DNA of 64,000 nt from Alphaproteobacteria bacterium (GTDB taxonomy: Bacteria > Pseudomonadota > Alphaproteobacteria > JAJFFI01). Positions 16,663 through 26,100 of the stretch are shown here, one piece after another. Position 1 is the stretch's first letter. Each line of letters begins with the position of its first letter. The DNA lies in the NCBI GenBank assembly GCA_030066595.1, contig JASJBI010000027.1, positions 36,881-100,880 on the forward strand, given 5' to 3'. The position numbers and the translations under genes are program-made. The notes under the pieces were generated by a model. That model did no database searches and was not told where the DNA came from. It saw nothing but the letters and a program-made list of their open reading frames with translations.

Positions 16663-16676
16663 TTGACACAGATCAA
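16663..16676. promoter_or_regulatory. FNR/FixK-type anaerobox upstream of ccoN
   Basis: TTGAC-ACAG-ATCAA matches the FNR/FixK consensus TTGAT-N4-ATCAA at 9 of 10 positions. It lies about 160 bp before ccoN in the divergent region shared with the TauE/SafE-like gene. cbb3 operons of Alphaproteobacteria are classically activated by FnrN/FixK at such sites, so low-oxygen induction is expected. I see no clear -10 hexamer at the standard distance. Confidence 0.75.
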
Positions 16677-16838
16677 AGATGGTGCGGGTGCGGCGGGGCA
16701 GGGTCCGCCGGCATTTCCGGCCCGAGGAGACGCTGTATCAATCGCGCCGCAGGCGCGGCAAAATGGGCAATTCCCGAGACACCCGACGCGCCGTATGCTG
16801 CCGCGCGTCGCAGTGCATAGCACATGGGGGACCAAGGC

Positions 16839-18296
16839 ATGAGCGAAGCCGTCGCCACGCAGCCCTACAACGAGGAGGTGGTGCGCCAGTTCACGATCGC
16901 GACCGTCTTCTGGGGCGTGATCGGATTTCTCGTGGGTGTCGTGATCGCCCTGCAGTTGGCCTTTCCGGTGCTCAACCTGGGCCTGGAATGGACCACCTTC
17001 GGGCGGCTCAGGCCCGTGCACACCTCCGCGGTGATCTTCGCCTTCGGCGGCAACGCGCTGTTCGCGACCTCCCTCTATGTGGTGCAGCGGACCTGCCGGG
17101 CGACGCTCTGGGGCGGGCCGGCCACCGCCAGCTTCCTGTTCTGGGGCTATCAGGCGTTCATCGTGCTGGCCGCCAGCGGCTATGTCCTCGGGGTCACCCA
17201 GTCCAAGGAATATGCCGAGCCCGAATGGTATGTGGACCTCTGGCTGACCATCGTTTGGGTCGTCTATCTGTTCGTCTTCGTCGGCACCATCATGCGGCGC
17301 AAGGAGCCGCATATCTACGTCGCGAACTGGTTCTACCTGGCCTACATCATCACCATCGCCATGTTGCACCTGGTCAACAACATGGCTTTGCCGGTCTCCT
17401 TCTTCGGAACCAAGAGCTACATACTGTGGTCCGGCGTGCAGGATGCGCTGACCCAGTGGTGGTACGGCCACAACGCGGTGGGCTTCTTCCTGACCGCGGG
17501 CTTTCTGGGCATGATGTACTACTTCGTGCCCAAGCAGGCGGAGCGGCCGGTCTATTCCTACCGCCTGTCCATCGTCCACTTCTGGTCCTTGATCTTCCTC
17601 TACATCTGGGCCGGCCCGCACCATCTGCACTACACGGCCCTGCCCGACTGGGCGCAGACCCTCGGCATGACCTTCTCGGTCATGCTCTGGATGCCGTCCT
17701 GGGGCGGCATGATCAACGGCATCATGACTCTGTCCGGGGCGTGGGACAAACTGCGTACCGACCCGATCCTGCGCATGCTGGTCGCATCCATCGCCTTCTA
17801 CGGCATGAGCACGTTCGAAGGGCCGATGATGTCGATCAAGCCGGTCAACGCGCTAAGCCACTACACCGATTGGACCATCGGGCACGTCCATTCCGGCGCG
17901 CTCGGTTGGGTCGCCTTCATCAGCTTCGGCGCCGTCTACTACCTTGTTCCGAAACTTTGGAAGCGCGAGCGGCTCTACTCCATCCGCATGGTCAGCTACC
18001 ACTTCTGGATCTCGACCATCGGCATCGTGCTGTACATCACGGCCATGTGGGTGGGCGGAATCACCCAGGGGCTGATGTGGCGCGCCTATGACGAGCTCGG
18101 CTTCCTGCAGTACTCCTTCGCCGAGACCGTCGAGGCCATGCATCCCTACTATGTGATCCGGGCGCTGGGCGGGGTCCTGTTCCTACTCGGCTCCTTCGTC
18201 ATGGTCTACAACCTGATCCGCACGGCTCGCGGCGATCTGCGCGACGAGGCGCCGTATGTCTCGCCGACCGCGGCGCAGGCCGCGCCGGCCGAGTAG
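16839..18296 (+). CDS. ccoN: cbb3-type cytochrome c oxidase subunit I
   Basis: A 485-residue haem-copper oxidase catalytic subunit with about 12 transmembrane helices. It reduces oxygen at the low-spin haem b / haem b3-CuB site and pumps protons. Visible features include [21 protein letters not shown] (haem ligand histidine region), [15 protein letters not shown] (CuB histidine), [19 protein letters not shown] and the late [10 protein letters not shown] histidines. I choose the ATG at 16839 because GGGGGA at 16826-16831 lies 7 bases before it. The ATG at 16824 lacks such a site. It is the first gene of a compact oxidase operon, and ccoO follows after 10 bases. Confidence 0.97.
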   Translation: MSEAVATQPYNEEVVRQFTIATVFWGVIGFLVGVVIALQLAFPVLNLGLEWTTFGRLRPVHTSAVIFAFGGNALFATSLYVVQRTCRATLWGGPATASFLFWGYQAFIVLAASGYVLGVTQSKEYAEPEWYVDLWLTIVWVVYLFVFVGTIMRRKEPHIYVANWFYLAYIITIAMLHLVNNMALPVSFFGTKSYILWSGVQDALTQWWYGHNAVGFFLTAGFLGMMYYFVPKQAERPVYSYRLSIVHFWSLIFLYIWAGPHHLHYTALPDWAQTLGMTFSVMLWMPSWGGMINGIMTLSGAWDKLRTDPILRMLVASIAFYGMSTFEGPMMSIKPVNALSHYTDWTIGHVHSGALGWVAFISFGAVYYLVPKLWKRERLYSIRMVSYHFWISTIGIVLYITAMWVGGITQGLMWRAYDELGFLQYSFAETVEAMHPYYVIRALGGVLFLLGSFVMVYNLIRTARGDLRDEAPYVSPTAAQAAPAE

Positions 18297-18306
18297 GGGG
18301 GCGGCA

Positions 18307-19032
18307 ATGTTCAGTCACGAAAAGATCGAAACCAACGTGATCCTGATGTCCGTGCTGACCCTGCTCACGGTGTCGATCGGCGGTCTGGTGGAAATCGTCC
18401 CCTTGTACACGATCGAAAGCACCATCGAGCGGGTCAAGGGCATGCGCCCCTACACGCCGCTCGAACTGATGGGGCGGAACATCTACATCCGCGAAGGCTG
18501 TTATCTGTGCCACAGCCAGATGGTGCGGCCGTTCCGGGACGAGGTTGAACGCTACGGGCACTACAGCCTGGCGGCCGAAAGCATGTACGACCATCCGTTC
18601 CAATGGGGGTCCAAGCGCACCGGTCCGGATCTCGCGCGGGTCGGCGGCAAGTACTCGCACGAATGGCACGCCGCGCACATGACCGACCCGCGCAGCGTGG
18701 TTCCGGAATCGATCATGCCGGCCTATCCCTTCCTGCGCGAGCATGCGCTGGATGCGGACGACATCGCAGAGCATCTGAAGACGAACAAGGCGATCGGCGT
18801 GCCGTACAGCGACGACATGATCTCGAACGCCGCGGACGATATCGTCAATCAGGCGGACCCGGAAAACGGCGATCCGGATGCGCTCCAGGAACGCTATCCC
18901 AAGGCGGCGATCGGCGATTTCGACGGCGATCCCGCGCGGGTGACCGAATTGGACGCGTTGATCGCCTATCTCCAGGTGCTCGGCACCCTGGTCGAGTTCG
19001 GCGAGCTCACGGCCGAAGATCTCAGGCAATAG
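18307..19032 (+). CDS. ccoO: cbb3-type cytochrome c oxidase subunit II (mono-haem cytochrome c)
   Basis: A 241-residue membrane-anchored cytochrome c. One N-terminal transmembrane helix ([24 protein letters not shown]) is followed by a periplasmic domain with a single haem c site [12 protein letters not shown] methionine in the [11 protein letters not shown] segment probably supplies the sixth ligand. CcoO passes electrons from CcoP to CcoN. The start is the ATG at 18307 ([10 protein letters not shown]). Upstream in-frame sequence lies inside the end of ccoN. Confidence 0.97.
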   Translation: MFSHEKIETNVILMSVLTLLTVSIGGLVEIVPLYTIESTIERVKGMRPYTPLELMGRNIYIREGCYLCHSQMVRPFRDEVERYGHYSLAAESMYDHPFQWGSKRTGPDLARVGGKYSHEWHAAHMTDPRSVVPESIMPAYPFLREHALDADDIAEHLKTNKAIGVPYSDDMISNAADDIVNQADPENGDPDALQERYPKAAIGDFDGDPARVTELDALIAYLQVLGTLVEFGELTAEDLRQ

Positions 19033-19041
19033 GGGGCGGAG

Positions 19042-19197
19042 ATGGACGGGTTCTACGAATTCATCCGTTCGCTGTGGCTGCTTTGGCTGATGGCGGTGTT
19101 CATTGGCATCGTGGTCTGGGCGTTCTGGCCCAAGCGCAAGCGCGAGCTGGAGGCCCACGGACAGATCCCCTTGCGCGACGACGATCCGGAGAGCTGA
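19042..19197 (+). CDS. ccoQ: cbb3-type cytochrome c oxidase subunit IV (CcoQ)
   Basis: A 51-residue single-helix protein beginning MDGFYEFIRSLWLLWLMAVF. The hydrophobic helix ends in VVWAFWPKRKRE, followed by a charged cytoplasmic tail, the usual CcoQ layout. CcoQ stabilises the CcoP-CcoNO interaction. It lies between ccoO and ccoP, 9 bases after the ccoO stop and 3 bases before the ccoP start, with GGGGGCGGAG as ribosome-binding site. Confidence 0.93.
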   Translation: MDGFYEFIRSLWLLWLMAVFIGIVVWAFWPKRKRELEAHGQIPLRDDDPES

Positions 19198-19200
19198 GCC

Positions 19201-20073
19201 ATGCCGACCAAGATCGAGAAGGACGCCTATACGGGCATAGATACAACGGGTCACGAATGGGACGGCATCACCGAGCTGAACCGGCCCCTGCCCAGGTGGT
19301 GGCTTTACGTCCTCTACGCGACGATCATCTGGTCCTTCGGCTACTACGTGGCCTATCCGTCGATTCCGGGGATCACCGGGCACACGCCGGGGGTGCTGGG
19401 CTGGACCATGCGGGAGCAGATCCGCGACGATCTGGCGGCGGCCAGGGCCGACCAGGCGCAGTTCCGGTCGGCCATCGAGGAGCGATCGCTGGCCGAGATC
19501 CGGCAGGATCCGGATCTCTTGAACTTCGCCCTCGCGGGCGGACGGGCGGCCTTCGCCGACAACTGCGCGCCGTGCCACGGCACCGCCGCGCTCGGCGGCA
19601 AGGGGTACCCGAGCCTTGCGGACGACGACTGGCTCTGGGGCGGCACGCTCGAGAGCATTCACATCACGCTGCTGCACGGTATCCGCTACGCCCAGAACGA
19701 GGAGACCCGGCAGAACGAGATGCCCCGCTTCGGCGTCGACGAGCTCTTGACCTCAGACCAGATCGACGACGTGGTCGAGCACGTACTCAGCTACACGGGG
19801 CGTTCGGAGGACGCGGCGGCGGCGGCGCGCGGGGCCGAAATCTATACGGAGCAGTGTGCCTCCTGCCATGGCGAACAGGGCGAGGGCAACATGGAGCTCG
19901 GCGCGCCCAGCCTGCGCGACGAGGTCTGGCTCTACGGTGGCGAGCGTGCGGAGATTACCGAGTCGGTGGCCTATTCCCGGGCGGGCGTGATGCCGGCCTG
20001 GAGCCATCGGCTGGACGCGTCTACGATCAAGATGCTGACCGTTTACGTCCATTCGCTGGGCGGAGGTCAATGA
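19201..20073 (+). CDS. ccoP: cbb3-type cytochrome c oxidase subunit III (di-haem cytochrome c)
   Basis: A 290-residue protein with an N-terminal membrane anchor (RWWLYVLYATIIWSFGYYVA) and two cytochrome c domains. The haem-binding motifs are CAPCH (residues 122-126) and CASCH (219-223), and distal methionines are present in NEMPRF and GVMPAW. It receives electrons from cytochrome c and hands them to CcoO. The start has the typical cytoplasmic IEKDAYTGIDTTGHEWDGI segment seen in CcoP proteins. It is part of the ccoNOQP operon. Confidence 0.97.
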   Translation: MPTKIEKDAYTGIDTTGHEWDGITELNRPLPRWWLYVLYATIIWSFGYYVAYPSIPGITGHTPGVLGWTMREQIRDDLAAARADQAQFRSAIEERSLAEIRQDPDLLNFALAGGRAAFADNCAPCHGTAALGGKGYPSLADDDWLWGGTLESIHITLLHGIRYAQNEETRQNEMPRFGVDELLTSDQIDDVVEHVLSYTGRSEDAAAAARGAEIYTEQCASCHGEQGEGNMELGAPSLRDEVWLYGGERAEITESVAYSRAGVMPAWSHRLDASTIKMLTVYVHSLGGGQ

Positions 20074-20185
20074 GCGCCGCGCACAGCGATTGCCGGCCCC
20101 GCGCCACCTGACAAGGGAGTATCGCGGACTGAGGGCAGAGAGTGCGCCGGTTGGGGACGGCGTTCTGCGAGAACGAGAACCGGCT

Positions 20186-21655
20186 ATGGCAGCACCGGAG
20201 GCAATGGTTCAGGTCGAGGACGCCACCTCCTTCAAGGCAGGTGGCAAGCCCTCCCTCTATGCCGCGCGCAACCGGGTCTATCCGAAGCGGGTCGAGGGGC
20301 TGTACCGGCGTCTCAAATGGATCGCGCTGGTGGTCCTGCTGGGCATCTATTACATCGCGCCTTGGCTGCGCTGGGACCGCGGACCGGGCATTCCGGACCA
20401 GGCGTTTCTCGTCGATATGCCCAACGAGCGGGCCTATTTCCTGTTCATCGAGATCTGGGCGCAGGAGGTCTACTACCTGACCGGGGTGTTGATCCTGGCC
20501 GCCGTCGGCTTGTTCCTGGTGACGGCGCTCGGCGGCCGCGTGTGGTGCGGATACGCCTGTCCGCAGACCGTGTGGACCGACCTCTTTATGTGGGTCGAAC
20601 GCAAGATCGAGGGCGACCGCAACGCGCGCATGAAGCTGGACAAACAGTCGCTGTCCGGCGGCAAGGTGGTCAAGAAGGCGCTCAAGCACGGCATCTGGCT
20701 GCTGATCGCGCTGCTCACCGGGGGTGCCTGGATTCTCTATTTCAACGACGCGCCCACCGTCACCAGGGAGATCTTCACCGGCCAGGCATCGAGCAAGGTC
20801 TATTTCTTCGTCGGTCTGTTCACGGCCACCACCTATACGCTGGCGGGCTGGGCGCGCGAGCAGGTCTGCACCTATATGTGCCCCTGGCCCCGGTTTCAGG
20901 CGGCGATGTTCGACGAGGACACGCTGATCGTCACCTACCAGGCCTGGCGCGGCGAGCCCCGCGGCAAGCACCACAAGGGACAGTCCTGGGAGGAGCGGGG
21001 CGACTGCGTCGCCTGCAACCAGTGCGTCGCGGTGTGCCCGACCGGGATCGACATCCGCGACGGCAATCAGCTCGAATGCATCGGCTGCGGCCTGTGCATC
21101 GACGCCTGCGACACGGTGATGGACAAAATCGGCCGGCCACGCGGGCTGATCAAGCTGGACACCAACGCCAATCAGCTCAGGCGGGCCAAAGGCGAGAGCC
21201 CGCGGCTCCGCTTCCTGCGGCCCCGCACCGTGATCTACACGCTGGCGATGGCGGCGGTCGCCGCGGTGATGATCTGGGGGCTAACCACCCGGTCCAGCAT
21301 GCATATCAACGTGCTGCACGATCGCGCGCCGCTCTACGTGCCGTTGTCCGACGGCAGTATCCGGAACGGCTATACCATCAAGATCTCCAACATGCGCCGC
21401 GACGCGCGCACCCTGACGCTGACCATCGATCGCGTGCCCGGCGCGACCATGACCGTCGTCGGCCAGGAGCGAAAGGACGTCACCATCGCTTTGCTGGACG
21501 TTGGACAGGATACCGTGGGCACCTTCCGGTTGTTCGTGACCGCCCCGGGGACCAGCGTGACCGACAGCGCCATGCCCCTGGTCTTCCTGCTGATGGACCC
21601 CGCCAGCGGCGAGGCACAGCATTACGAGACCGTCTTTCGGGGGCCGGAGCCATGA
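20186..21655 (+). CDS. ccoG: Cytochrome c oxidase accessory protein CcoG/FixG (4Fe-4S ferredoxin-type)
   Basis: A 489-residue polytopic protein with a ferredoxin-like insert. Four or five transmembrane segments flank two cysteine clusters, CVACNQCVAVCPTGID and CIGCGLCIDACD, which should bind two 4Fe-4S clusters. Membrane cysteines also occur in WCGYACPQTVW and CTYMCPWPRF. CcoG is thought to reduce Cu(II) for insertion into the cbb3 CuB centre. I place the start at the ATG at 20186 (MAAPEAMVQVED). The frame extends back to 20090, but that segment overlaps the end region of ccoP and looks non-coding. The ATG at 20204 is a further alternative. The stop overlaps the ccoH start (ATGA). Confidence 0.93.
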   Translation: MAAPEAMVQVEDATSFKAGGKPSLYAARNRVYPKRVEGLYRRLKWIALVVLLGIYYIAPWLRWDRGPGIPDQAFLVDMPNERAYFLFIEIWAQEVYYLTGVLILAAVGLFLVTALGGRVWCGYACPQTVWTDLFMWVERKIEGDRNARMKLDKQSLSGGKVVKKALKHGIWLLIALLTGGAWILYFNDAPTVTREIFTGQASSKVYFFVGLFTATTYTLAGWAREQVCTYMCPWPRFQAAMFDEDTLIVTYQAWRGEPRGKHHKGQSWEERGDCVACNQCVAVCPTGIDIRDGNQLECIGCGLCIDACDTVMDKIGRPRGLIKLDTNANQLRRAKGESPRLRFLRPRTVIYTLAMAAVAAVMIWGLTTRSSMHINVLHDRAPLYVPLSDGSIRNGYTIKISNMRRDARTLTLTIDRVPGATMTVVGQERKDVTIALLDVGQDTVGTFRLFVTAPGTSVTDSAMPLVFLLMDPASGEAQHYETVFRGPEP

Positions 21656-22143
21656 TCCCGCTGCTGCGCCGTCAGGGCCGGGATTGGTGGGTGCCGTGGA
21701 CCTTCATCGGCTTCTTCGGGGTGGTGTTCGCGGCCAACGGCGTGCTCGCCTATCTCGCATTCGACACTTGGACCGGTCTCACGACCAAGGGCGCCTATGA
21801 AAAAGGCCTGGATCACAACCGTACCGTCCAGACCGCGGAAGATCAGCGCAGGACCGGATGGACAGCGGCCGTCGGCCTGGCGCCGTCGGATGGCGGGCGA
21901 ACCAAGGTCACGGTCGAGCTCAGGGGACGGGACGGGCAGCGCCTCCAGGGCGCCCAGGTGGTGGCGCATTTCATTCGGCCGACGCAGGCGGGCCACGATG
22001 TCGACCTGCCGCTGAGCGCGGACCGCGACGGCCGCTATGTCGGCGAGGTGGTGCTGCCGCTGCCGGGCCAGTGGGAGGTTCGGCTCGACGCCGACGTGCA
22101 CGGACGGGCGATGCGCTGGGTTCGCCGGGTCGAGCGCCCGTGA
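21652..22143 (+). CDS. ccoH: FixH/CcoH cbb3 oxidase assembly protein
   Basis: A 163-residue FixH family protein. An N-terminal cytoplasmic segment and one transmembrane helix (WTFIGFFGVVFAANGVLAYLAF) are followed by a periplasmic beta-rich domain. The sequence TGLTTKGAYEKGLDHNRTV is the characteristic FixH motif. FixH/CcoH is needed for stable assembly of the cbb3 complex and interacts with the copper ATPase CcoI. The start ATG overlaps the ccoG stop by 4 bases, and its TGA overlaps the possible GTG start of ccoI, so the genes are tightly coupled. Confidence 0.94.
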   Translation: MIPLLRRQGRDWWVPWTFIGFFGVVFAANGVLAYLAFDTWTGLTTKGAYEKGLDHNRTVQTAEDQRRTGWTAAVGLAPSDGGRTKVTVELRGRDGQRLQGAQVVAHFIRPTQAGHDVDLPLSADRDGRYVGEVVLPLPGQWEVRLDADVHGRAMRWVRRVERP

Positions 22144-22154
22144 CGGGACGCATC

Positions 22155-24530
22155 ATGGTCAGCGCCCTATCTGCCGCCGCCGACCGAGCCTGCGCCCATT
22201 GCGGCCAGCCGGTCCCGCCGGCGAGCCCGGGTGGCGCCGAGTTCTGCTGCGCCGGCTGTGCCGGCGCCCATGCCATCATCTCCGACCTTGGCCTCGACCA
22301 GTACTATGCGCGCCGGTCCTTGGATCCGGATCTTCGCGCCCTCAAGCCCGACGAGGATGGGCCGGCCCGCGACTTTGGCGCCCATGTCGCGGTCGGACGC
22401 GACGGCCTGGCCGCGCTGCACTTGATGGTCGACGGGTTGCACTGTGCCGCCTGCGTCTGGCTGATCGAAGCGGTGCTGAGCCGGGTGCCGGGCGTGCGCT
22501 GGGCGCGGGTCAACATGTCGACCCGGCGGCTGGTGGTGAAGTGGCGGCCCGGCGAGGCGGACGCGAATGCGCTGGTGGACCGGGTAACCGCGCTCGGTTA
22601 CCGCTTGTTGCCGTTCGATCCGGCGCAGCTGGACCAGGCGGCGCTGCGCGAGGAGAAGGCGCTCTTGCGGTCGCTGGCCGTGGCCGGATTCGCTGCGGGC
22701 AACATCATGCTGTTGTCGATCTCGGTCTGGGCTGGGTATGCCCAGGACATGGGCGCGGCGACGCGGGACTTGCTGCACTGGATCTCGGCCCTGATCGCCA
22801 TCCCGGCGGTCGGCTATGCCGGGCGCCCGTTCTTCGCCTCCGCCTGGACCGCGGTGTCGGCTCGGCGGATGAACATGGACGTGCCGATTTCGCTGGCCGT
22901 CCTGCTGGCCCTGGGCATGAGCCTGTTCGAGACTGCGAACGGCGGCGTACATGTGTATTTCGACTCCGCCGTGACCCTGCTGTTCTTCCTGCTGATCGGC
23001 CGCTATCTCGATCGCCGGGCCCGCCGCCGGGCGCGCGGCGCGGCCGAGCATCTCTTGGCGTTGCAGGCGTCCGCGGTCACGGTGATTGGCGCCGACGGCG
23101 TGCGCGGTCTGCGCCCGCCCGCCGGCGTGCGCCCGGGCGAGTGCGTGCTGGTGGCGGCGGGCGAACGGGTCGGCGTCGACGGGCGGGTCAGCGATGGGGT
23201 CTCGGAGGTCGAGACTGGCCTGATCGACGGCGAGTCGGTGCCGCGCCGGGTTGCCCCGGGCGACCCCGTGTTCGCCGGCATGGTGAACCTGGGCGCGCCG
23301 ATCCGCGTGGCGGTCACGGCGGCGGGCGAGGACACGCTCCTGGCCGAGATCGTGCGCCTGATGGAGGCTGCGGAACGCGGGCGCGCGGAATACGTGGCGC
23401 TGGCCGACCGGGTTGCGCGCCTCTACGCGCCCGCCGTGCACGGCCTGGCGCTCGCCACCTTCCTCGCCTGGATCGCCCTGATGGGCGTGTCTTGGCAGCA
23501 GGCGCTGCTCTACGCGATTGCCGTCCTGATCGTCACCTGCCCCTGCGCGCTGGCGATCGCGGTGCCGGCCGTGCAGGTGATCGCCAGCGGCCGGCTGTTC
23601 GCGAGGGGCGTGCTGCTCAAGTCGGCGACCGCGCTGGAGCGGCTGGCGGGCATCGACACCGTCGTCTTCGACAAGACCGGAACGCTGACCAAAGGACGGG
23701 CCGAACTGGCCGATGCCGCCGAGATCGACGCGGAGGACCTGGCGCACGCGGCCTCGATGGCGGCGACCAGCAGCCATCCGCTGGCCCGCGCGCTCGTACG
23801 GGCCGCGCCGCTGGTGCCGGTCGCGCAGGGGGTGCGGGAGGTGCCGGGCTGCGGGCTGGCGCAGACGACGGCCGCCGGCGAGGTTCGCCTGGGTCGGCGC
23901 GCGTGGTGCGGCATCGATGCGTTGGACGAGGGGGTGGGACCGGAGTTGTGGCTTTCCCGACCGGACCGGGCGCCGGTCCGCTTCGCCTTCGAGGACGCGT
24001 TGCGGCCGGACGCGCAGCAAGTGGTCCGGCGCCTGCGTCAAGCCGGCTATCAGATCAGGCTGCTCTCCGGCGATCGTGCGCCTGTGGTCGCCGCGGCGGC
24101 CGATGCGCTCGGGATCGACGATTTCCGCTCAGACTGCCGCCCAGAAGACAAAATGCGCTTTCTCGAGGATCTGGTCTCGGCCGGGCGGCGCGTGCTGATG
24201 GTCGGCGATGGCCTGAACGATGCGCCGGCCCTGGCGGCGGCGACGGTATCTGTCTCGCCGGCGAGCGCGGCGGACGTGAGCCAGATCGCCGCCGACGCGG
24301 TCTTTCAGGGCGATCGCCTGGCGCCGCTGTGCGAACTGCTGGCGACGGCGCGGCGGGCCGAGCGAATCGTGCGCCAGAATCTGGCGCTCGCCTTCGGCTA
24401 CAACGCTCTGACCATCCCGCTGGCCGTGGCCGGGCTGGTCACGCCGCTGCTTGCGGCGGTCGCCATGTCGGCCTCGTCTCTTCTGGTGGTGGTGAACGCG
24501 GTTCGGGCCGGTCGGGCAGGTGAGCGATGA
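22155..24530 (+). CDS. ccoI: Copper-translocating P1B-type ATPase CcoI/FixI
   Basis: A P1B ATPase of 791 residues from the ATG at 22155, or 796 from the GTG at 22140 that overlaps the ccoH stop. It contains an N-terminal cysteine cluster (CAHCGQPVP, FCCAGC), a heavy-metal domain with GLHCAACVWLIE, the membrane motif CPCALAIAVPAVQV, the phosphorylation motif DKTGTLTKG (aspartate 506 from the ATG) and VGDGLNDAPALAAA. The FCCAGC cluster plus the CPCALAIAVPAVQ membrane motif is the FixI/CopA2 signature. These pumps deliver copper to the cbb3 oxidase at low rate and do not detoxify bulk copper. Its TGA overlaps the ccoS start. Confidence 0.95.
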   Translation: MVSALSAAADRACAHCGQPVPPASPGGAEFCCAGCAGAHAIISDLGLDQYYARRSLDPDLRALKPDEDGPARDFGAHVAVGRDGLAALHLMVDGLHCAACVWLIEAVLSRVPGVRWARVNMSTRRLVVKWRPGEADANALVDRVTALGYRLLPFDPAQLDQAALREEKALLRSLAVAGFAAGNIMLLSISVWAGYAQDMGAATRDLLHWISALIAIPAVGYAGRPFFASAWTAVSARRMNMDVPISLAVLLALGMSLFETANGGVHVYFDSAVTLLFFLLIGRYLDRRARRRARGAAEHLLALQASAVTVIGADGVRGLRPPAGVRPGECVLVAAGERVGVDGRVSDGVSEVETGLIDGESVPRRVAPGDPVFAGMVNLGAPIRVAVTAAGEDTLLAEIVRLMEAAERGRAEYVALADRVARLYAPAVHGLALATFLAWIALMGVSWQQALLYAIAVLIVTCPCALAIAVPAVQVIASGRLFARGVLLKSATALERLAGIDTVVFDKTGTLTKGRAELADAAEIDAEDLAHAASMAATSSHPLARALVRAAPLVPVAQGVREVPGCGLAQTTAAGEVRLGRRAWCGIDALDEGVGPELWLSRPDRAPVRFAFEDALRPDAQQVVRRLRQAGYQIRLLSGDRAPVVAAAADALGIDDFRSDCRPEDKMRFLEDLVSAGRRVLMVGDGLNDAPALAAATVSVSPASAADVSQIAADAVFQGDRLAPLCELLATARRAERIVRQNLALAFGYNALTIPLAVAGLVTPLLAAVAMSASSLLVVVNAVRAGRAGER

Positions 24531-24697
24531 GCGGGCTTCTCTACCTTATTCCTGTCGCCTTGCTGCTCGGCCTGGTCGGCCTGGCGGCCTTTCTGTGGGC
24601 GCTCAAATCGGGGCAGTTCGACGATCTGGACGGGGCCGCACACCGCATCCTGTTCGACGAGGACGAGGATCAGCAAGAAGAGCGCAGGCCCAAATAG
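24527..24697 (+). CDS. ccoS: cbb3-type oxidase assembly protein CcoS/FixS
   Basis: A 56-residue single-helix protein, MSGLLYLIPVALLLGLVGL and so on. Its first helix continues to FLWALKSGQFDDLDGAAHRILFD, the near-universal CcoS motif. An acidic tail (DEDEDQQEERRPK) completes it. CcoS is required for cofactor insertion into cbb3 oxidase. The start overlaps the ccoI stop (ATGA). It ends the operon, 3 bases before a strong hairpin. Confidence 0.95.
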   Translation: MSGLLYLIPVALLLGLVGLAAFLWALKSGQFDDLDGAAHRILFDEDEDQQEERRPK

Positions 24698-24700
24698 AAT

Positions 24701-24727
24701 GCGGTCCGCCTTGAGAAGGCGGACCGC
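24701..24727 (+). terminator. Hairpin ending the ccoNOQPGHIS operon
   Basis: A perfect 10-bp inverted repeat, GCGGTCCGCC (24701-24710) and GGCGGACCGC (24718-24727), with a 7-base loop, starting 3 bases after the ccoS stop. The downstream sequence (AGTAGGGGAGG) lacks a T run, so this may act as a weak or Rho-assisted terminator or as an mRNA-stabilising hairpin. Confidence 0.7.
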
Positions 24728-25026
24728 AGTAGGGGAGGTTCGCGAGGGGGGATACGAACCGTCTGTGAGAAAGTATGGTAAGCAGAAATAGTTAACAAAA
24801 GGTTAACGCCGCCATCCGGTTTTCGAAGCAAACGAAAAAGTAGTCCCGCGGGAGCTCTACGAGCTCTTGGCGGCTTTATTGTCCCTGACTTGGCTCACGG
24901 ACCGATGGGCCGCGTGCGGGTGCCGGTGGGCGAGGCGCCGTTCGCCCCGGCAAGGTTATCGTAAAGCCAAAATTAAGACCGCCCCGCGCAGAATCCGACC
25001 CGGTTGCGCCAGCAAAGCGAGCAGAC
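24728..25026. other. Non-coding, locally AT-rich region before the methyltransferase gene
   Basis: About 300 bases without a credible gene. Around 24780-24806 there is an AT-rich segment with two copies of GTTAAC separated by AAAAG, and a run CGAAAAAGTAG follows near 24835. It probably holds the promoter of the methyltransferase gene, but I cannot assign -35 and -10 elements with confidence. Confidence 0.4.
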
Positions 25027-26076
25027 ATGCTGCGCCATTCGAACAGTCGGACTTATGCCGTCCTCGATCAGGTTCTGGGCGGCCTGGGACGGAAGGCCCG
25101 CGGCCGTGCCGAGAAGGATGAGCACGACCAGGCGGACGGCTATATCCCGTTCAAGGTTCGATTTCTGGCCTGGTGGGAGGGTCTCGAGCCGGCCGACATC
25201 CTGACCAGAATGGATCAGGACGATGAGGCGGCCGCCAAGCCGTCGCCCAAGGCGCTGGTAATCGACGGTAGCGCCGGGAAAGGGACCGCTGAAGGCGCCG
25301 CGCGGCGCACGGATGTCCTGCAGCGAATCTGGGGCGAGGGCTGTCATATCCCAGGCGGGGCCGATTTCACCTTGTCGCTGGCGCAGGCCTGCCAGCTTGA
25401 ACCGGACATGAAAGTGCTCGACCTGAACGCCGGCATGGGCGCCGCCGCGCGCGACATCGCGAGCAAACTGGGGGTGACGGTCGCGGGCAAGGAATTGGAT
25501 TCGGAGCTCGCGAAGGTGGGCATGGCCCTGTCGGAACAGGCGGATCTTGCCGAAGCCGCAGCGATCGAGCCCTATGACCCCGAGGAGTTGAAGCTTCCAC
25601 GGGGGGCCTATGACTGCATCTTGGCGCGCGAGGTGCTTTTTCTGATCAATGACAAGCTGGATTTCCTGCGCATGCTGCGGGACGCACTCAAGGTCAGAGG
25701 GCAGCTCACGTTTACCGACTATGTGGTCACGGACGACGCCAACTCGGGGCGCGAACTGGCCCAGTGGCGCGAGGCGGAACCCCGCAAAGTCCAGCCCTGG
25801 ACGACGGATCGTTATCTGATGGTCATGGGCGAACTCAGCCTCGAGGTGCAGACCTTCGAGGACATCACGCCGCAGTTCATCCGTCTTGCCTTGAGTGCCT
25901 GGGATTCCTTCAAGCAGGAGCTGGGCAAAGCCGGAGTGAACCGGGCTTTCGCGAATGCCATGCTGGTCGAGGCGGAGCTGTGGCAGCGGCGCATCCAGCT
26001 CATGAAATCGGGGGATCTTCGGGTCTTGCAGGTGCACGCCAGCAAGAAAGAGACCGCCACCATGTCGGACTGGTAG
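25027..26076 (+). CDS. SAM-dependent methyltransferase (class I)
   Basis: A 349-residue protein. Residues about 40-75 include the segment VRFLAWWEGLEP. The SAM-binding motif I is VLDLNAGMGAAA at residues 130-141, followed by an acidic end of strand 2 (GKELDSEL) and an AYDCILAREVLFL strand-4 region. KVRGQLTFTDYV corresponds to the post-motif helix of phosphoethanolamine/sarcosine-type methyltransferases. The C-terminal part is helical and family-specific. The methyl acceptor is unknown. It is flanked by a non-coding region upstream and a convergent lipoprotein gene 25 bases downstream, so it appears to be monocistronic. Confidence 0.72.
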   Translation: MLRHSNSRTYAVLDQVLGGLGRKARGRAEKDEHDQADGYIPFKVRFLAWWEGLEPADILTRMDQDDEAAAKPSPKALVIDGSAGKGTAEGAARRTDVLQRIWGEGCHIPGGADFTLSLAQACQLEPDMKVLDLNAGMGAAARDIASKLGVTVAGKELDSELAKVGMALSEQADLAEAAAIEPYDPEELKLPRGAYDCILAREVLFLINDKLDFLRMLRDALKVRGQLTFTDYVVTDDANSGRELAQWREAEPRKVQPWTTDRYLMVMGELSLEVQTFEDITPQFIRLALSAWDSFKQELGKAGVNRAFANAMLVEAELWQRRIQLMKSGDLRVLQVHASKKETATMSDW

Positions 26077-26100
26077 GGCGGACCAACCGCCGCCGGCCGA

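Noticed and set aside
24787..24805. GTTAAC direct/inverted repeat before the methyltransferase gene
   Set aside because: Six-base palindromes are too short to call an operator, and no second copy supports it.
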